Shown here piece by piece: positions 27,002 to 37,521 of a DNA stretch of 64,000 bases. Origin of the DNA: Hyphomicrobiales bacterium (GTDB taxonomy: Bacteria; Pseudomonadota; Alphaproteobacteria; Rhizobiales; Rhizobiaceae); contig UEHQ01000011.1 in assembly GCA_900489925.1 (NCBI GenBank), forward strand, positions 460 to 64,459, given 5' to 3'. The translations under genes were made by a program, and so were the position numbers. Position 1 is the first letter of the stretch, and the number at the start of each line of letters is the position of its first letter. The notes beneath the pieces are model-generated. The model had not been told where the DNA came from. It did no database searches and saw nothing but the letters and a program-made list of their open reading frames with translations.

Positions 27002-28354
27002 TTACGCCGCCGTGCGGACGCTGGAGATGGTGCCAATCAGATCGTTCACGATCCGCTCGATCTGGGTTCGATCATCGCCCTCTGCCATGACACGGATCAG
27101 GGGCTCGGTTCCGGACGGACGGATCACGAGACGGCCGCTCTTTGACAGCTCTGCCTCGGCATCGGCAATCGCCTTCTGGACCTGAATGTCCTCCAGCGGC
27201 TTGCCACCGGAAATCCGGACGTTGCGCAACAGCTGCGGCACGGGCTCGAAGCGACGGCAGACCTCGCTGACGGTCTTTCCAGTCCGCTTGACGGCCGCAA
27301 GGATCTGCAGCGCGGCAACAAGGCCATCGCCGGTCGTGCCATAGTCGGAAAGCACGATATGGCCGGACTGTTCGCCGCCGACATTGTAGTTGTGCTGGCG
27401 CATGTGCTCGACCACGTAGCGGTCGCCGACCGCCGTACGCACGAGGTCGAGCCCCTTGTCTTGCAGGAACCGCTCAAGGCCCAGATTGGACATGACGGTT
27501 GCAACGAGGCCGCCGCCCCGCAGCTGCTGGCTTTCGGCATAGCTTTCGGCGATCACGGCCATCAGCTGATCGCCATCGACAACCGCGCCGTTCTCGTCGA
27601 CGATGATCACCCGGTCGGCGTCGCCATCGAGCGCAATGCCGATATCGGCCCGCACCTCGTCCACCTTCTTCTGAAGGGCGACGGGGCTGGTCGAGCCGCA
27701 GTTGAGATTGATGTTGGTGCCGTTCGGCTCGTTGCCGATGGTGACGACCTCGGCGCCGAGTTCCCAGAGCACGGCGGGGGCCACCTTGTAGGCGGCGCCG
27801 TTGGCGCAATCGATCGCGATCCTCAGGCCCTGCAGCGTGACATCGCGGGGAAGCGTGCGCTTGGCATGTTCGATATAACGGTCGTGAACACCATCGATAC
27901 GCTTGGCCCGGCCGATATCGTCCGACTTCGCCAGCTGCGATGACAGGTCCTTGTCGAGCAGGTCCTCGATCTGTGCTTCCAGGTCGTCGGACAGCTTGTA
28001 ACCATCAGGTCCGAACAGCTTGATGCCATTGTCCTCGTAAGGGTTATGCGACGCCGAGATCATGACGCCGATATCGCAGCGCAACGACCGCGTCAGCATG
28101 GCGACGGCGGGCGTCGGAATAGGGCCGAGAACGAAGGCATCAAGCCCGGCGGCGGTAAAGCCTGCCACCATGGCGTTTTCCAGCATGTAGCCCGAGAGGC
28201 GCGTATCCTTGCCGATGACGACCCGGTGACGGTGGTTGCCGCGGCGAAAGATTGTTCCAACCGCAATGCCGACCCGCATCGCCAGATCCGGTGTCATCGG
28301 GAACACGTTGGATTGACCGCGGATGCCGTCCGTACCGAAATATCGTCTTTTCAT
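27002..28354 (-). CDS. glmM: Phosphoglucosamine mutase
   Basis: The protein of 450 residues starts [16 protein letters not shown] and has the active-site phosphoserine in [16 protein letters not shown], the metal-binding [12 protein letters not shown] and the sugar-binding GGEQSGHI, then a C-terminal [15 protein letters not shown] phosphate-binding loop. It converts glucosamine-6-phosphate to glucosamine-1-phosphate for UDP-GlcNAc, feeding peptidoglycan, lipid A and the wecB pathway upstream in this window. AGGGG precedes ATG 28354; the GTG two codons earlier is rejected. It follows ftsH, but a strong terminator lies between them. Confidence 0.96.
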   Translation of the reverse strand: MKRRYFGTDGIRGQSNVFPMTPDLAMRVGIAVGTIFRRGNHRHRVVIGKDTRLSGYMLENAMVAGFTAAGLDAFVLGPIPTPAVAMLTRSLRCDIGVMISASHNPYEDNGIKLFGPDGYKLSDDLEAQIEDLLDKDLSSQLAKSDDIGRAKRIDGVHDRYIEHAKRTLPRDVTLQGLRIAIDCANGAAYKVAPAVLWELGAEVVTIGNEPNGTNINLNCGSTSPVALQKKVDEVRADIGIALDGDADRVIIVDENGAVVDGDQLMAVIAESYAESQQLRGGGLVATVMSNLGLERFLQDKGLDLVRTAVGDRYVVEHMRQHNYNVGGEQSGHIVLSDYGTTGDGLVAALQILAAVKRTGKTVSEVCRRFEPVPQLLRNVRISGGKPLEDIQVQKAIADAEAELSKSGRLVIRPSGTEPLIRVMAEGDDRTQIERIVNDLIGTISSVRTAA

Positions 28355-28540
28355 ATGCACCCCTGTGCCTTGGGCGCGCCCTTCGGGCTGCGCACTACCA
28401 TTTTAGCAATCTCGCGCCTTTGGGCGCCGAATTTCGCTAGAAAAGCCCTGATTGAGGCCTCCTCATGTCAGCGGCATGACATAAATTGCGGCCGCCATCA
28501 CGTAAATTAGCGAGAAAACTCATTATATCCCGTTACCAAC

Positions 28541-28575
28541 GAAAACGGCCGGGCACCATCGCAGGTACCCGGCCG
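28541..28575 (-). terminator. Terminator after ftsH
   Basis: On the minus strand CGGCCGGGTACC-TGCGAT-GGTGCCCGGCCG is followed by TTTTCG, 21 bases after the ftsH stop codon. One G-T pair lies within a 12-bp stem. It suggests that glmM is transcribed mainly from its own promoter. Confidence 0.85.
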
Positions 28576-28596
28576 CTGGATCATTTCCAAAGGAAA

Positions 28597-30528
28597 TCAG
28601 TGCGGTTGAGGCTCCAGACCGCCTTCGGTCTCATCGCCCTTGGCTGCCGGACGCGCGCCGGTCTTCGGCACGGCGGAGCCGCGTGTCGGCGTGGAATCGT
28701 CGCCAAGATCGCGCGACGGCTTCTCTCCGCGAATCAACGCCTTGATCTCCTCGCCGGTCAGAGTTTCGTATTCGAGCAGCCCCTCGGCGATCGCCACGAA
28801 CTCGTCGTGGTGGTCGGTGAGGATGCGGCGTGCTTCCGAATACGCGTCGTCGATCAGACGGCGAACTTCCGTATCGATCGTCTGAGCGGTCGCTTCGGAC
28901 ACGTTCTTGGACTGCGAAACCGAGTGGCCCAGGAACACCTCCTGCTGGTTTTCACCATAGGCGACCTGGCCAAGCGCATCCGAAAAGCCCCACTGCGTGA
29001 CCATCGCACGGGCAAGCTTGGTCGCCTGTTCGATATCGGACGACGCACCGGAAGTGATGTTTTCCTTGCCGAACGTCAGCTCTTCAGCAACGCGGCCACC
29101 CATCATGATGACCAGGCGCGACACCATCCACTTGTAGCTCATGGAATAGCGGTCGCCTTCCGGCAGCTGCATGACCATGCCAAGCGCGCGACCGCGCGGG
29201 ATGATGGTTGCCTTGTGCAGAGGGTCTGCGACGGGCACCTTCAACGCGGTGATCGCATGGCCGGCTTCGTGGTAGGCCGTCAGCTTCTTTTCGGCTTCGG
29301 TCATGGCGGACGAGCGGCGCTCCGCACCCATCATGATCTTGTCCTTGGCGTCTTCGAATTCCTGCATGGTGACGACACGCTTGTTGCGGCGTGCGGCCAT
29401 CAGGGCAGCTTCGTTGACGAGGTTCATCAGGTCTGCACCGGAGAAACCGGGCGTACCGCGAGCCAGAACCTTGAGATCGACATTCGGCGCCAGCGGCACA
29501 TTGCGGGCATGTACCTTCAGGATGCGCTCGCGGCCGACGATATCGGGGTTCGGAACGACAACCTGACGGTCGAAGCGGCCCGGACGCAGCAGCGCCGGAT
29601 CGAGAACGTCAGGACGGTTGGTCGCGGCGATCAGGATGATGCCCTCGTTCGCTTCAAAGCCGTCCATCTCGACCAGCAGCTGGTTCAGCGTCTGCTCGCG
29701 TTCATCGTTACCGCCGCCAAGACCGGCGCCACGATGGCGGCCGACGGCGTCGATTTCGTCGATGAAGATGATGCAAGGCGCGTTCTTTTTGGCCTGCTCG
29801 AACATGTCACGGACGCGGCTTGCGCCAACGCCGACGAACATTTCGACGAAGTCGGAACCGGAGATCGTGAAGAACGGAACGTTGGCTTCGCCTGCGACAG
29901 AGCGTGCGAGCAGCGTCTTACCGGTGCCGGGAGGGCCGACCAGCAGCACGCCGCGCGGGATCTTGCCGCCCAGACGCTGGAACTTCTGAGGATCACGCAG
30001 GAATTCGACGATTTCTTCAAGGTCCTGCTTGGCTTCGTCAACGCCAGCAACGTCGTCGAAGGTCACGCGGCCATGCGCTTCCGTCAGCAGCTTCGCCTTG
30101 GACTTGCCGAAGCCCATCGCACCGCGCGAACCACCCTGCATCTGCCGCATGAAGAACAGCCAGACGCCGAGGATCAGCAGCATCGGCAGCAGCGTGCCGA
30201 GATAGCTCAGGAAGCCAGACGAACCATCGGTTTCAGGCCGGGCCGAAACCAAGACGTTCTTGCTCTGCAGACGATCAAGCAGGTTGTCGTCGACAACAGG
30301 CGTATAGGTCTGGAAGGTGGTGCCATTTTCAATATAGCTGCCGGAGACTCGGTTACCCGTGACGACGACTTCCTTGACGCGGCCCGCATCCACTTCACGC
30401 AGGAACTGCGAGTAAGGGATATCGCGGGAGCTGGTCTGCGCCGGCGACGTCTGGAACATACTGAACAGGGCAATCAGCAAGAGCGCTATGATTGCCCACA
30501 AGGCGAAATTACGTAAATTAGGGTTCAT
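28597..30528 (-). CDS. ftsH: ATP-dependent zinc metalloprotease FtsH
   Basis: From ATG 30528 (GGGGAG upstream) the protein has 643 residues. Two membrane helices (about 5-25 and 100-125) flank a small periplasmic domain; the AAA domain has Walker A GPPGTGKT near 197, [15 protein letters not shown], the pore motif FVG in [13 protein letters not shown] and the second region of homology [21 protein letters not shown]. The zinc protease motif is HEAGH near 419. It degrades membrane and regulatory proteins. The 20-residue upstream extension of the frame is not likely to be translated. It sits between tilS and glmM, the usual proteobacterial neighbourhood. Confidence 0.97.
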   Translation of the reverse strand: MNPNLRNFALWAIIALLLIALFSMFQTSPAQTSSRDIPYSQFLREVDAGRVKEVVVTGNRVSGSYIENGTTFQTYTPVVDDNLLDRLQSKNVLVSARPETDGSSGFLSYLGTLLPMLLILGVWLFFMRQMQGGSRGAMGFGKSKAKLLTEAHGRVTFDDVAGVDEAKQDLEEIVEFLRDPQKFQRLGGKIPRGVLLVGPPGTGKTLLARSVAGEANVPFFTISGSDFVEMFVGVGASRVRDMFEQAKKNAPCIIFIDEIDAVGRHRGAGLGGGNDEREQTLNQLLVEMDGFEANEGIILIAATNRPDVLDPALLRPGRFDRQVVVPNPDIVGRERILKVHARNVPLAPNVDLKVLARGTPGFSGADLMNLVNEAALMAARRNKRVVTMQEFEDAKDKIMMGAERRSSAMTEAEKKLTAYHEAGHAITALKVPVADPLHKATIIPRGRALGMVMQLPEGDRYSMSYKWMVSRLVIMMGGRVAEELTFGKENITSGASSDIEQATKLARAMVTQWGFSDALGQVAYGENQQEVFLGHSVSQSKNVSEATAQTIDTEVRRLIDDAYSEARRILTDHHDEFVAIAEGLLEYETLTGEEIKALIRGEKPSRDLGDDSTPTRGSAVPKTGARPAAKGDETEGGLEPQPH

Positions 30529-30626
30529 CGAACTCCCCAGCACTGGAACGAGCGCCTCATGGCGACCGTCATATTTGGCTTCTAACATAGGAGTGCGTCA
30601 GGCGAATGCCAAGGCAAACCGGTCCG

Positions 30627-31964
30627 TTAGATGGTTTTTCCGTCAATAAGACCTAAAGGCGCTTTTGGATAGGGGCGTGTTCCAAAAGCAGCCGTAAGGC
30701 TATCCGCAAAGATGACGTCAAATCGTGTCAAAAAACGGTCGAACGGAGCGAAATAAGGCGTCGCCAAAACTTTCCCGGCGCGGCCTGCAGACAGAGCTTC
30801 GCCGTCGGCGTCGACAAAGCGTGGCAGAGCCGCATATGCCCGGCGCAGAGCCGATTTCGGAAGCGCCTGCAGATCTTTGGCAGTCGGCATGGCGACCGCG
30901 CCTGCGGCTTCGATCCAGACAGCCCCTCGATCGTGGTTCCTGATTTCGAACCGGCCATCCCATGTTCCACGTCCGCCTTCGGGAAGAACCAGCGGCAGGA
31001 TGCCACGACTCTCACGGCAGAGAAAAAGCCCGCTGCGACGCAGGTCGAACACCACCCTCCCCGCCGTCATGCGCGAGGGCACGCCCTTTTCGATAAGGGC
31101 AAGAAGAGCATCTGTCTGTTCGCGCCCCAGCGCATAGGGCTGACCACCAAAAACGGCGGCGAGACGAGACAGCGCATATTCGAGAACCGACCGATCGGCG
31201 GCAAGGCCGGCTAGAGACACCTGACCCAACACCGAAGCGTGAACAACGAAACGCGCGGCGAGCCATCGGGCAGCATCTTCGGCAAGGCTCGCTCGCCTGC
31301 CGCCCGCATCCACTGCCGGTGCCGCAGCCGCCTGGTCCTTCAAGGCGAGGCGCATGCGGACGCGCTCGTATTTCGGATCGTCATTGCTTGGGTCATCGAG
31401 CCAAGGCAGTTGCCGCGCCCGCAACAGAGCGCGGATGTCCTCGCGCAGACATGAGAGAAACGGCCGGGCAACCCACAGGCGCCGGTCAAACAGAACAAGA
31501 TCGGCAATTCCCGTGCTTTCCGCCTCAGAACGGGCGCCACGCATGACCAGCGTTTCGCGCTGATCGTCGAAGGTATGGCCGGTCACGACGAGATCGGCCG
31601 CGAGCTCATCGGCGGCTTCCGCCAGCAGTTTGTAGCGGGCATCGCGCGCCGCCGCCATGATGCCGGTCTTCGGCTTTGGCCCAAGCCAGGTTTTCGTAAC
31701 GTGAGGAATGCCGAGGGAACGGCAGAGAGCGGCGACCTGTCGCGCTTCGTCCGCCGACTCGGCACGCAACGCGTGATCAACCGTTGCGGCACAGAGGGAT
31801 GTTGCGGAATTGGGTGTGGCTTTCAGCGCATCGGCAAGGGCGACGAGCAGGCCAGTTGAATCGCTGCCGCCCGAAATCGCGACGAGTATGCGCGAGGGCT
31901 TTGTCAGCGCGTCCAGAAAGCGGCGCGTGGCCGTTTCAGGAGAAAGTGTGCCGTCCGGGCGCAA
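30627..31964 (-). CDS. tilS: tRNA(Ile)-lysidine synthase
   Basis: The 445-residue protein has the PP-loop ATPase motif SGGSDS at residues 31-36 and the TilS features VDHALRAESADEA, HTFDDQRETLVMR and WLDDPSNDDPKYERVRMR. It modifies C34 of tRNA-Ile2 (CAT) to lysidine so that it reads AUA. The start appears to be a TTG at 31964, 12 bases after the cpoB stop codon, with TAAGG as a possible ribosome-binding site. It follows cpoB directly, so it is likely in the same transcript. C-terminal domain is less conserved, as usual in alphaproteobacteria. Confidence 0.92.
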   Translation of the reverse strand: MRPDGTLSPETATRRFLDALTKPSRILVAISGGSDSTGLLVALADALKATPNSATSLCAATVDHALRAESADEARQVAALCRSLGIPHVTKTWLGPKPKTGIMAAARDARYKLLAEAADELAADLVVTGHTFDDQRETLVMRGARSEAESTGIADLVLFDRRLWVARPFLSCLREDIRALLRARQLPWLDDPSNDDPKYERVRMRLALKDQAAAAPAVDAGGRRASLAEDAARWLAARFVVHASVLGQVSLAGLAADRSVLEYALSRLAAVFGGQPYALGREQTDALLALIEKGVPSRMTAGRVVFDLRRSGLFLCRESRGILPLVLPEGGRGTWDGRFEIRNHDRGAVWIEAAGAVAMPTAKDLQALPKSALRRAYAALPRFVDADGEALSAGRAGKVLATPYFAPFDRFLTRFDVIFADSLTAAFGTRPYPKAPLGLIDGKTI

Positions 31965-31976
31965 AACCGGAAGGCC

Positions 31977-32978
31977 TTAGCAGGCGAGACGCTTCTGTTC
32001 GCTGGCGACCTTGGTTATGACGGCGCGCGAGGCCTTCGGATAGCGCTTCGAGACTTCCTTGAGCGTAGCGCAGGCAGTTTCGGTGTTGTCGAGAGCGGCC
32101 AGCGACATGCCGAGCTTCAGGAGCATCTCCGGAGCCTTTTCCGAGCTGCCGAACTTCTGGTGCGCGTTCAGGAACGTCTTTGCCGCCTCGTTGTACTTCC
32201 CCTGGGAATAGAGTGCTTCACCGAGCCAGAAATTGGCGTCGGCCGCGCGGGCGCTTGCCGGATACTGCGCGATGTATTGATTGAACTCCTGTTCCGCGGT
32301 CGAATAGTCGCCGGACAGCACATGGCCGTAAGCGGCCTTGTACTGGTCGTTCTCGCTGCCGAGCGATGCCGTCTGCGACGACTTGCCCGAATCGACATCG
32401 GGAAGAGGGCCGGAACCGACATCAGCGCCCGGATTGACGGAGCCGCCAATCGGATTGCCATTCTGGTCGAACTGCATCGACCCAAGCTGCTTCGGCGGCT
32501 GGCCAAGACCATCATTGGCCGGAACGTCCGTCGAGGGAGCCGTTTCGGCCCCCTGCGGTGCGGTGATCACGCGGGCGACATCGTCACCCCCCTGCCCGCC
32601 TTGGGCCGGAGGCACGACGGCTTCGCTCTTTTTCATCGTCTTGCCGCCGCTGCCGGCAGCGCTGCCGCCACCCTTTTCCAGTTCCTGGAAGCGGAATTCG
32701 TTGTCTTCCTGCGCCTTGCGGATCGTTTCCTGCATCTGCAGCAGCTGGAAGCTCATCTCCTCGATGCGGCCGTTCAGCTGGCGAAGCTGCTCTTCGAGCT
32801 GCTGAATACGGACCTCGGCACCGCCGGCGGCCTGCACGTTGACAACAGGCGCATCCTGCTGACGGTCCGCGGGCTTGCCGCCCACGTGCCAGCCGAATAG
32901 CGACGTCGCATTCGCCGACTGGCCTGCCCCGGCCACCGCTGCGAGGCAAAGCATGCCCGCCACGACAAGTTTCTTCAT
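31977..32978 (-). CDS. cpoB: Tol-Pal accessory protein CpoB (YbgF)
   Basis: The protein of 333 residues from ATG 32978 has a signal peptide (MKKLVVAGMLCLAAVAGAG), a coiled coil (VRIQQLEEQLRQLNGRIEEM and following), a Gly/Pro/Gln-rich linker, and C-terminal TPR repeats (YKAAYGHVLSGDYSTAEQEF, ANFWLGEALYSQGKYNEAAK and ASRAVITKV). In E. coli CpoB couples Tol-Pal constriction with peptidoglycan synthesis in the periplasm. It is the last tol gene. A strong terminator between pal and cpoB suggests separate or reduced expression. The frame is open much further upstream, but that part is not coding. Confidence 0.93.
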   Translation of the reverse strand: MKKLVVAGMLCLAAVAGAGQSANATSLFGWHVGGKPADRQQDAPVVNVQAAGGAEVRIQQLEEQLRQLNGRIEEMSFQLLQMQETIRKAQEDNEFRFQELEKGGGSAAGSGGKTMKKSEAVVPPAQGGQGGDDVARVITAPQGAETAPSTDVPANDGLGQPPKQLGSMQFDQNGNPIGGSVNPGADVGSGPLPDVDSGKSSQTASLGSENDQYKAAYGHVLSGDYSTAEQEFNQYIAQYPASARAADANFWLGEALYSQGKYNEAAKTFLNAHQKFGSSEKAPEMLLKLGMSLAALDNTETACATLKEVSKRYPKASRAVITKVASEQKRLAC

Positions 32979-33078
32979 ATGGTTCGTCCTGTCCCAGTGA
33001 TTCTTCGCGCCTCGATGGCACGAACAGGAGATTTTTCCAATTGCTTTCAAAAAGCAACGGAGTTCGGCCAAAGTGTGT

Positions 33079-33112
33079 TCAAAAAGAAAAGGCGGCTCGC
33101 GATGGAGCCGCC
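33079..33112 (-). terminator. Terminator between pal and cpoB
   Basis: On the minus strand GGCGGCTC-CATCGC-GAGCCGCC is followed by TTTTCTTTTT, 46 bases after the pal stop codon. It should end most tolQRAB-pal transcripts before cpoB. Confidence 0.88.
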
Positions 33113-33157
33113 TTTCCAATTTGTAATAGAACCCGGCATTTGCTGCCGGATCGGCAA

Positions 33158-33688
33158 TTACATGCCAGCGCCGCCAAGAACGGTAACGGCGCGGCGGTTC
33201 TGCGACCAGCAGGAGATGTCGTCGCAGACAGCGACCGGGCGTTCCTTGCCGTAGGAGATCGTCTTCATGCGCTGAGCCGGAACGCCGCGCGAAGCGAGGT
33301 AGTCCTTGGCAGCTGCCGCACGCCGAGCGCCGAGAGCGAGGTTGTATTCGCGCGTGCCGCGTTCGTCGGCGTGGCCTTCGACGGTGATCGCATACTTCGG
33401 ATAACGGCCGAGCCACTGAGCCTGACGGTCGAGCGTCTGGGCGGCGTCTGCACGGATCGAGGTGCTATCGGTGTCGAAGAAGATGCGGTCGCCGACGTTG
33501 ACGGTGAAGTCCTGGGCCGAACCCGGCGTTGCGGCACCGGCGCCAAGGCCGAGATCGCCGGCGCTGTTGGCCATGTTCTTCTTGTTCGCGCAACCAGCCA
33601 GAGCAAGACCGGCAACGAGCGCGATCATGACGGGGTTACGGGCGAAATTCTGCATGCGGCTCATTGCCGGGGTGTGAATTCGGCTCAT
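33158..33688 (-). CDS. pal: Peptidoglycan-associated lipoprotein
   Basis: The 176-residue protein has a lipoprotein signal with lipobox LALAGC, followed by NKK, and an OmpA-like C-terminal domain: DRIFFDTDSTSIRADAAQTL, ITVEGHADERGTREYNLALGARRA and RAVTVLGGAGM. It is anchored in the outer membrane and binds peptidoglycan through the OmpA domain; TolB loads it during constriction. AAGGAG lies 7 bases before ATG 33688. A second ATG eight codons later is a possible start. It follows tolB after 156 bases. Confidence 0.96.
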   Translation of the reverse strand: MSRIHTPAMSRMQNFARNPVMIALVAGLALAGCANKKNMANSAGDLGLGAGAATPGSAQDFTVNVGDRIFFDTDSTSIRADAAQTLDRQAQWLGRYPKYAITVEGHADERGTREYNLALGARRAAAAKDYLASRGVPAQRMKTISYGKERPVAVCDDISCWSQNRRAVTVLGGAGM

Positions 33689-33844
33689 GGCCGGTCTCCT
33701 TGCGACTTGATTAGGGTTGCCGGACTGTAACCTTACTAGGTTAATCGGCTTTCAAGAATTATGGTTAACGAATGGTTGATTTGTCCCTCTGTCGCCCAAA
33801 TCGAGGATTTTTGCGGCGACAAGAAGGCACATCCACAGTCTTTC

Positions 33845-35155
33845 CTACTCCAGAAGCGGCGACCAGGCCGGGTCGGAAGCGTATGCCGGGGTCTTGATCA
33901 TCTGCTCGTTGTAACCGGTCAGATCGATCGAATAGAGCTGCGGACCGCCCGCACCCGCCGCCTGGCGGAAGAACATGATCACACGGCCGTTCGGTGCCCA
34001 GGTCGGGCCTTCGTTGTGGAAGCCGGTCGTCAGGATGCGCTCGCCCGAACCATCCGGCTTCATCACGCCGATCGAGAACTTGCCGCCCGACTGCTTGGTG
34101 AAGGCGATCAGATCGCCGCGCGGGGACCAGACCGGCGTGGAGTAGTTGCCGTCGCCGAAGGAGATACGCGTCTGGCCGGAACCGTCGGCATTCATGACGT
34201 AGATCTGCTGGTGACCGCCGCGGTCGCTTTCGAACACGATCCGGCCGCCGTCAGGAGAATAGGACGGCGAGGTATCGATCGCTGCCGTCGAGGTCAGGCG
34301 CGTCGTGGTGCGCGAGCGCAGGTCCATCGTGTAGATATTGGCGTTGCCTTCCTGCTGAAGGCTCATGACGACCTTCTGGCCATCCGGCGAGAAGCGCGGG
34401 GAGAACGTCATGCCCGGGAAGTTGCCGACAACCTCGCGCTGTCCCGTTTCCAGCTGCAGCAGGTAGACGCGCGGCTGCTGGTTGGCGAAGGACATGTAGG
34501 TGACTTCCTGCCGGTTCGGCGAGAAGCGCGGCGTCAGAACGAGGTCGCTGCCGTTGGTCAGCATGCGCACGTTGAAGCCGTCCTGGTCCATGATGGCGAG
34601 CTGGCGCTTGCGGTCCTGCTTCGTGCCGGATTCGGACACGAAGACGACACGCGTATCGAAATAGCCTTCTTCGCCGGTGATCTGCTTGTAGATCGCGTCG
34701 GCGATGATGTGGGCCACGCGACGCCAGTTTTCAGGCTGCGTGTAGAACTGCTGACCGGTCATCTGCGTGCCGGCGAAGGTATCCCAGAGACGGAACTCGG
34801 CGCGAAGGCGGCCATCGCTTTCCTGCGTCACGCGACCGGTGACGAGCGCCTGCGCGTTGATGACCTTCCAATCCTCGAAGCGCGGTGCGGCGTCCGGATT
34901 AGAGATCTTCTCGATGAAGGCGTTCTTGTTGATGGGTGCGAAAAGGCCGGAGCGCTGAAGGTCGGCCGCCACCACCTGCGACACCTGCGCGCCCATGTCG
35001 CCCTGCAGGAAGTCGGTGATCGCGATCGGCAACGGCTCGACGTTGCCCTTGTTGATGTTGATTTCGACAAGCGCGTTCGCCGGCGTGGCGATAACCGCTG
35101 TGGTTATCATGCCGACGGCGACCATCAAGGCGCGGAAAAGAGAACACTTGGTCAT
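33845..35155 (-). CDS. tolB: Tol-Pal translocation protein TolB
   Basis: The protein of 436 residues from ATG 35155 has a signal peptide ending TPANA, an N-terminal domain with [12 protein letters not shown], and a six-bladed beta-propeller with TolB repeats such as [29 protein letters not shown] and [19 protein letters not shown]. It is periplasmic and binds TolA and Pal. ATG 35176 starts in the same frame one base after the tolA stop codon and may be used through coupling; ATG 35155 has AAAGG upstream and gives a normal signal peptide. Confidence 0.96.
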   Translation of the reverse strand: MTKCSLFRALMVAVGMITTAVIATPANALVEININKGNVEPLPIAITDFLQGDMGAQVSQVVAADLQRSGLFAPINKNAFIEKISNPDAAPRFEDWKVINAQALVTGRVTQESDGRLRAEFRLWDTFAGTQMTGQQFYTQPENWRRVAHIIADAIYKQITGEEGYFDTRVVFVSESGTKQDRKRQLAIMDQDGFNVRMLTNGSDLVLTPRFSPNRQEVTYMSFANQQPRVYLLQLETGQREVVGNFPGMTFSPRFSPDGQKVVMSLQQEGNANIYTMDLRSRTTTRLTSTAAIDTSPSYSPDGGRIVFESDRGGHQQIYVMNADGSGQTRISFGDGNYSTPVWSPRGDLIAFTKQSGGKFSIGVMKPDGSGERILTTGFHNEGPTWAPNGRVIMFFRQAAGAGGPQLYSIDLTGYNEQMIKTPAYASDPAWSPLLE

Positions 35156-35177
35156 AGAGCACAAGCCTTTCAGCATT

Positions 35178-36308
35178 TTAAAGGGCTAGATCGCTGGGGT
35201 CGAAATTGACGATGACCTCGCCCCAGGCGTCGTATTTGTCTTTCGGAAGGTTCGTGAACGGCGACGACTTCATGACGGCGCGCTTTGCACCGCTCGCCAA
35301 CGCCATCCGCGTTGCCTCGTTGGTGCCGCCGATGGCCTCGACATCGGGCGTACCGATGATGTTGCCATCCGGGTCAAGCTTCATGTGGACCTTGATGCGA
35401 ACGTCGCTCGCACCTTCCATTCCAGGGATGACCGACCAGTTGCCGGCGATCGCGCTGCGCAGCGCGTCCATCTCGCTCATGGAGAGCTTGGAGCCACCGG
35501 TGGCCTTCTTGGCGCCGAGCGAAGCAACCTCAGTCGAGCTCTTGGCGCCGCCATTCGACGGGTCCTGCTTGTTGAGCAGGGCCGCGATGTCATCGGCGTT
35601 GAAGTCGCTCTGCTTCGAGGACGAGGCTTTGGCCTTTTCCTGCTTCTTGTCAGCCAGCTTCTTGTCCGTCGGCTTCTCGTCGCTCTTGGCCTTGTCGTCC
35701 GTCTTTTTCTCAGGCGGCTTTTCGGCCGGCTTCTGTTCCGGCGGCTTCACCTGCGGCTTGACGACAGGCGTCGGCACCTTGTCCGGCAATGCTTCCGCAT
35801 CCGGCTTCGGCGGCTCTGGCGTTTCCTGCGGCTTTTCCGGAGGCTTCTCAGGCGTCGGCGGCGTGATCTCGGGCTTCGGCGGTGTGATCGACGCAACCTG
35901 CTGCGGCTCGACGTCCGTCTCTTCCTTCATGATGTCCTTGACCTCGTTCGGCACAGGATCATTCTGGGGAAGAGGCTTTTCGACCGCCTTCGGGGCAGCA
36001 GCGCTCTCGTTGTTGTTGGGCTTGGCGTTCGGGATCGGCGGCGTCTTCAGGTCGACCTTGTTCTCGCCCATGTTCTCGGCGTTTTCGACATTGGTCGGCT
36101 TGGTCGTCGGCTTCGGCGCCGGCTTTTCGCTCGGCTTGGCGGTCTTGTCGCCCTGCTGCATCTGCGTCATTTCTTCGACGGGCACGAGGTCGACGGGCAT
36201 CGCCTCGAAATCCTCGACCTTGAATTGCTCCGGGGAGCCGATCGAAATCAGCGCCCAGGCGAGCAATGCACAGTGCAGAGCAGCAGATGTGACGATACTG
36301 GCCTTCAT
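35178..36308 (-). CDS. tolA: Tol-Pal inner-membrane protein TolA
   Basis: The 376-residue protein has one N-terminal membrane anchor ([19 protein letters not shown]), a long central domain very rich in Pro, Lys and Glu (about 50-270), and a small C-terminal domain with [17 protein letters not shown] and [17 protein letters not shown]. It spans the periplasm and links the TolQR motor to TolB and Pal. Its length, base bias and repeats create long open frames on the opposite strand, which are not genes. It begins 8 bases after the tolR stop. Confidence 0.94.
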   Translation of the reverse strand: MKASIVTSAALHCALLAWALISIGSPEQFKVEDFEAMPVDLVPVEEMTQMQQGDKTAKPSEKPAPKPTTKPTNVENAENMGENKVDLKTPPIPNAKPNNNESAAAPKAVEKPLPQNDPVPNEVKDIMKEETDVEPQQVASITPPKPEITPPTPEKPPEKPQETPEPPKPDAEALPDKVPTPVVKPQVKPPEQKPAEKPPEKKTDDKAKSDEKPTDKKLADKKQEKAKASSSKQSDFNADDIAALLNKQDPSNGGAKSSTEVASLGAKKATGGSKLSMSEMDALRSAIAGNWSVIPGMEGASDVRIKVHMKLDPDGNIIGTPDVEAIGGTNEATRMALASGAKRAVMKSSPFTNLPKDKYDAWGEVIVNFDPSDLAL

Positions 36309-36316
36309 AGCGTTTG

Positions 36317-36778
36317 CTATTGGTCCTTCTTCTGCTGCGTCACGAGGCCGATGTTCTTGAAGCCCGCACCCTGGATGCGCGCCATGACGTCGGCGATCAC
36401 GCCATAGGGCGCGGTCGCGTCGCCGCGAACGAAGATGCGTTCATTGTAGCCGGTGGTGGCGATCGCCTCGAGCTTCGCGGCGATTTCCTCGACCGGGATC
36501 GGGGTTTCCTGAAGAAACGCCGTACCGTCGTTCTTGACCGAGATCGTGATCGGCTGCGTTTCGGAATTCAGCGCCTTGGCCTGCGTTTCCGGCAGATCGA
36601 TCGGCACACCGACGGTCATCATCGGCGCGGCCACCATGAAGATGATCAGCAGCACGAGCATGACGTCGACGAGCGGCGTCACGTTGATTTCGGAGATAGC
36701 ACCGCCTCTGCGGCCGCCGCGACGACGACCACCACGGCCACCGCCGCTACCGCCACCGCTTGGAGCACCCATACCCAT
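36317..36778 (-). CDS. tolR: Tol-Pal motor protein TolR
   Basis: The 153-residue protein has a Gly/Arg-rich N-terminus, one membrane helix with the proton-channel Asp in NVTPLVDVMLVLLIIFM, and a periplasmic ExbD/TolR domain ending GFKNIGLVTQQKK. It forms the proton-driven motor with TolQ. An in-frame ATG two codons later is an alternative start. It lies 23 bases after tolQ and 8 before tolA. Confidence 0.96.
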   Translation of the reverse strand: MGMGAPSGGGSGGGRGGRRRGGRRGGAISEINVTPLVDVMLVLLIIFMVAAPMMTVGVPIDLPETQAKALNSETQPITISVKNDGTAFLQETPIPVEEIAAKLEAIATTGYNERIFVRGDATAPYGVIADVMARIQGAGFKNIGLVTQQKKDQ

Positions 36779-36801
36779 ATCGTTCTCTCCGTTTCCGTCC
36801 G

Positions 36802-37521
36802 TTACTGAGCGGCCGCGCGCGGCTGCAGCTTCTCGTCGATCTGGCGCGAGAGGATGGCGGAGAATTCATCCGCGAAACCTTCCATGCGACCCGAGAGCTT
36901 GCCGGCATCGGCGGAGAACTTGTTGTAGGCGATAACGGCCGGGATAGCGGCGACAAGACCGATAGCCGTTGCGAGCAGCGCTTCGGCGATACCCGGCGCA
37001 ACAACTGCAAGGTTGGTCGACTTCGAACCGGCGATAGCCTGGAACGATGTCATGATACCGACGACCGTACCGAACAGACCGATAAACGGACCGGCGGAAC
37101 CAATCGTCGCCAGCGAACCAAGGCGCGCGGACAGATATTCGGATTCACGAGCGAGCGTCACGTCCATGGCACGGTCGATACGCATCTGCAGGCCGATCGG
37201 CGAGCGTGCGCCACGCTCGAAAGACTTCTTCCACTCGCGCATCGCGGCGACGAAGATCGCGGCAAGGCCGGTGTTGTTGCGCTCGGACAGCGAGCGGTAG
37301 AGTTCTTCCAGCGACTGACCCGACCAGAACACCTGCTCGAACTTGTCGAACTGGCGCCGTGCGCGGCCATAAGCCAGATATTTGTCGATAACGATCGCCC
37401 AGGTCCAGACGGAGGCTGCAATCAGCCCGAGCATGACCAGCTTGACGACGAGACCTGCCTGCATGAACAGCGACCAGAGGCTGACGTCCGTCGCTGCTGC
37501 TGCCAATCCTACTTGTTCCAT
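36802..37521 (-). CDS. tolQ: Tol-Pal motor protein TolQ
   Basis: The protein of 239 residues from ATG 37521 starts MEQVGLAAAATDVSLWSLF and has the three-helix MotA/TolQ/ExbB layout, with GLLVK-like first helix (AGLVVKLVMLGLIAASVWTW) and the conserved pore helices LATIGSAGPFIGLFGTVVGI and EALLATAIGLVAAIPAVIAYN. It is the first gene of the tolQRAB-pal operon. In many proteobacteria ybgC comes directly before tolQ; here ybgC lies 3.4 kb away, beyond a chemoreceptor and a kinase-like gene. Confidence 0.96.
   Translation of the reverse strand: MEQVGLAAAATDVSLWSLFMQAGLVVKLVMLGLIAASVWTWAIVIDKYLAYGRARRQFDKFEQVFWSGQSLEELYRSLSERNNTGLAAIFVAAMREWKKSFERGARSPIGLQMRIDRAMDVTLARESEYLSARLGSLATIGSAGPFIGLFGTVVGIMTSFQAIAGSKSTNLAVVAPGIAEALLATAIGLVAAIPAVIAYNKFSADAGKLSGRMEGFADEFSAILSRQIDEKLQPRAAAQ

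Noticed and set aside
28486-30516. Plus-strand open frame of 676 codons opposite ftsH
   Set aside because: It is the antisense of a clear, fully conserved FtsH coding region, with Arg/His-rich composition and no known domain.
35206-36407. Long plus-strand open frames (over 300 codons) opposite tolA
   Set aside because: tolA is very rich in Pro, Lys and Glu codons with G/C third positions, which removes stops on the other strand. The products are Leu/Arg or Gly/Phe/Ser low-complexity and have no proper start site.
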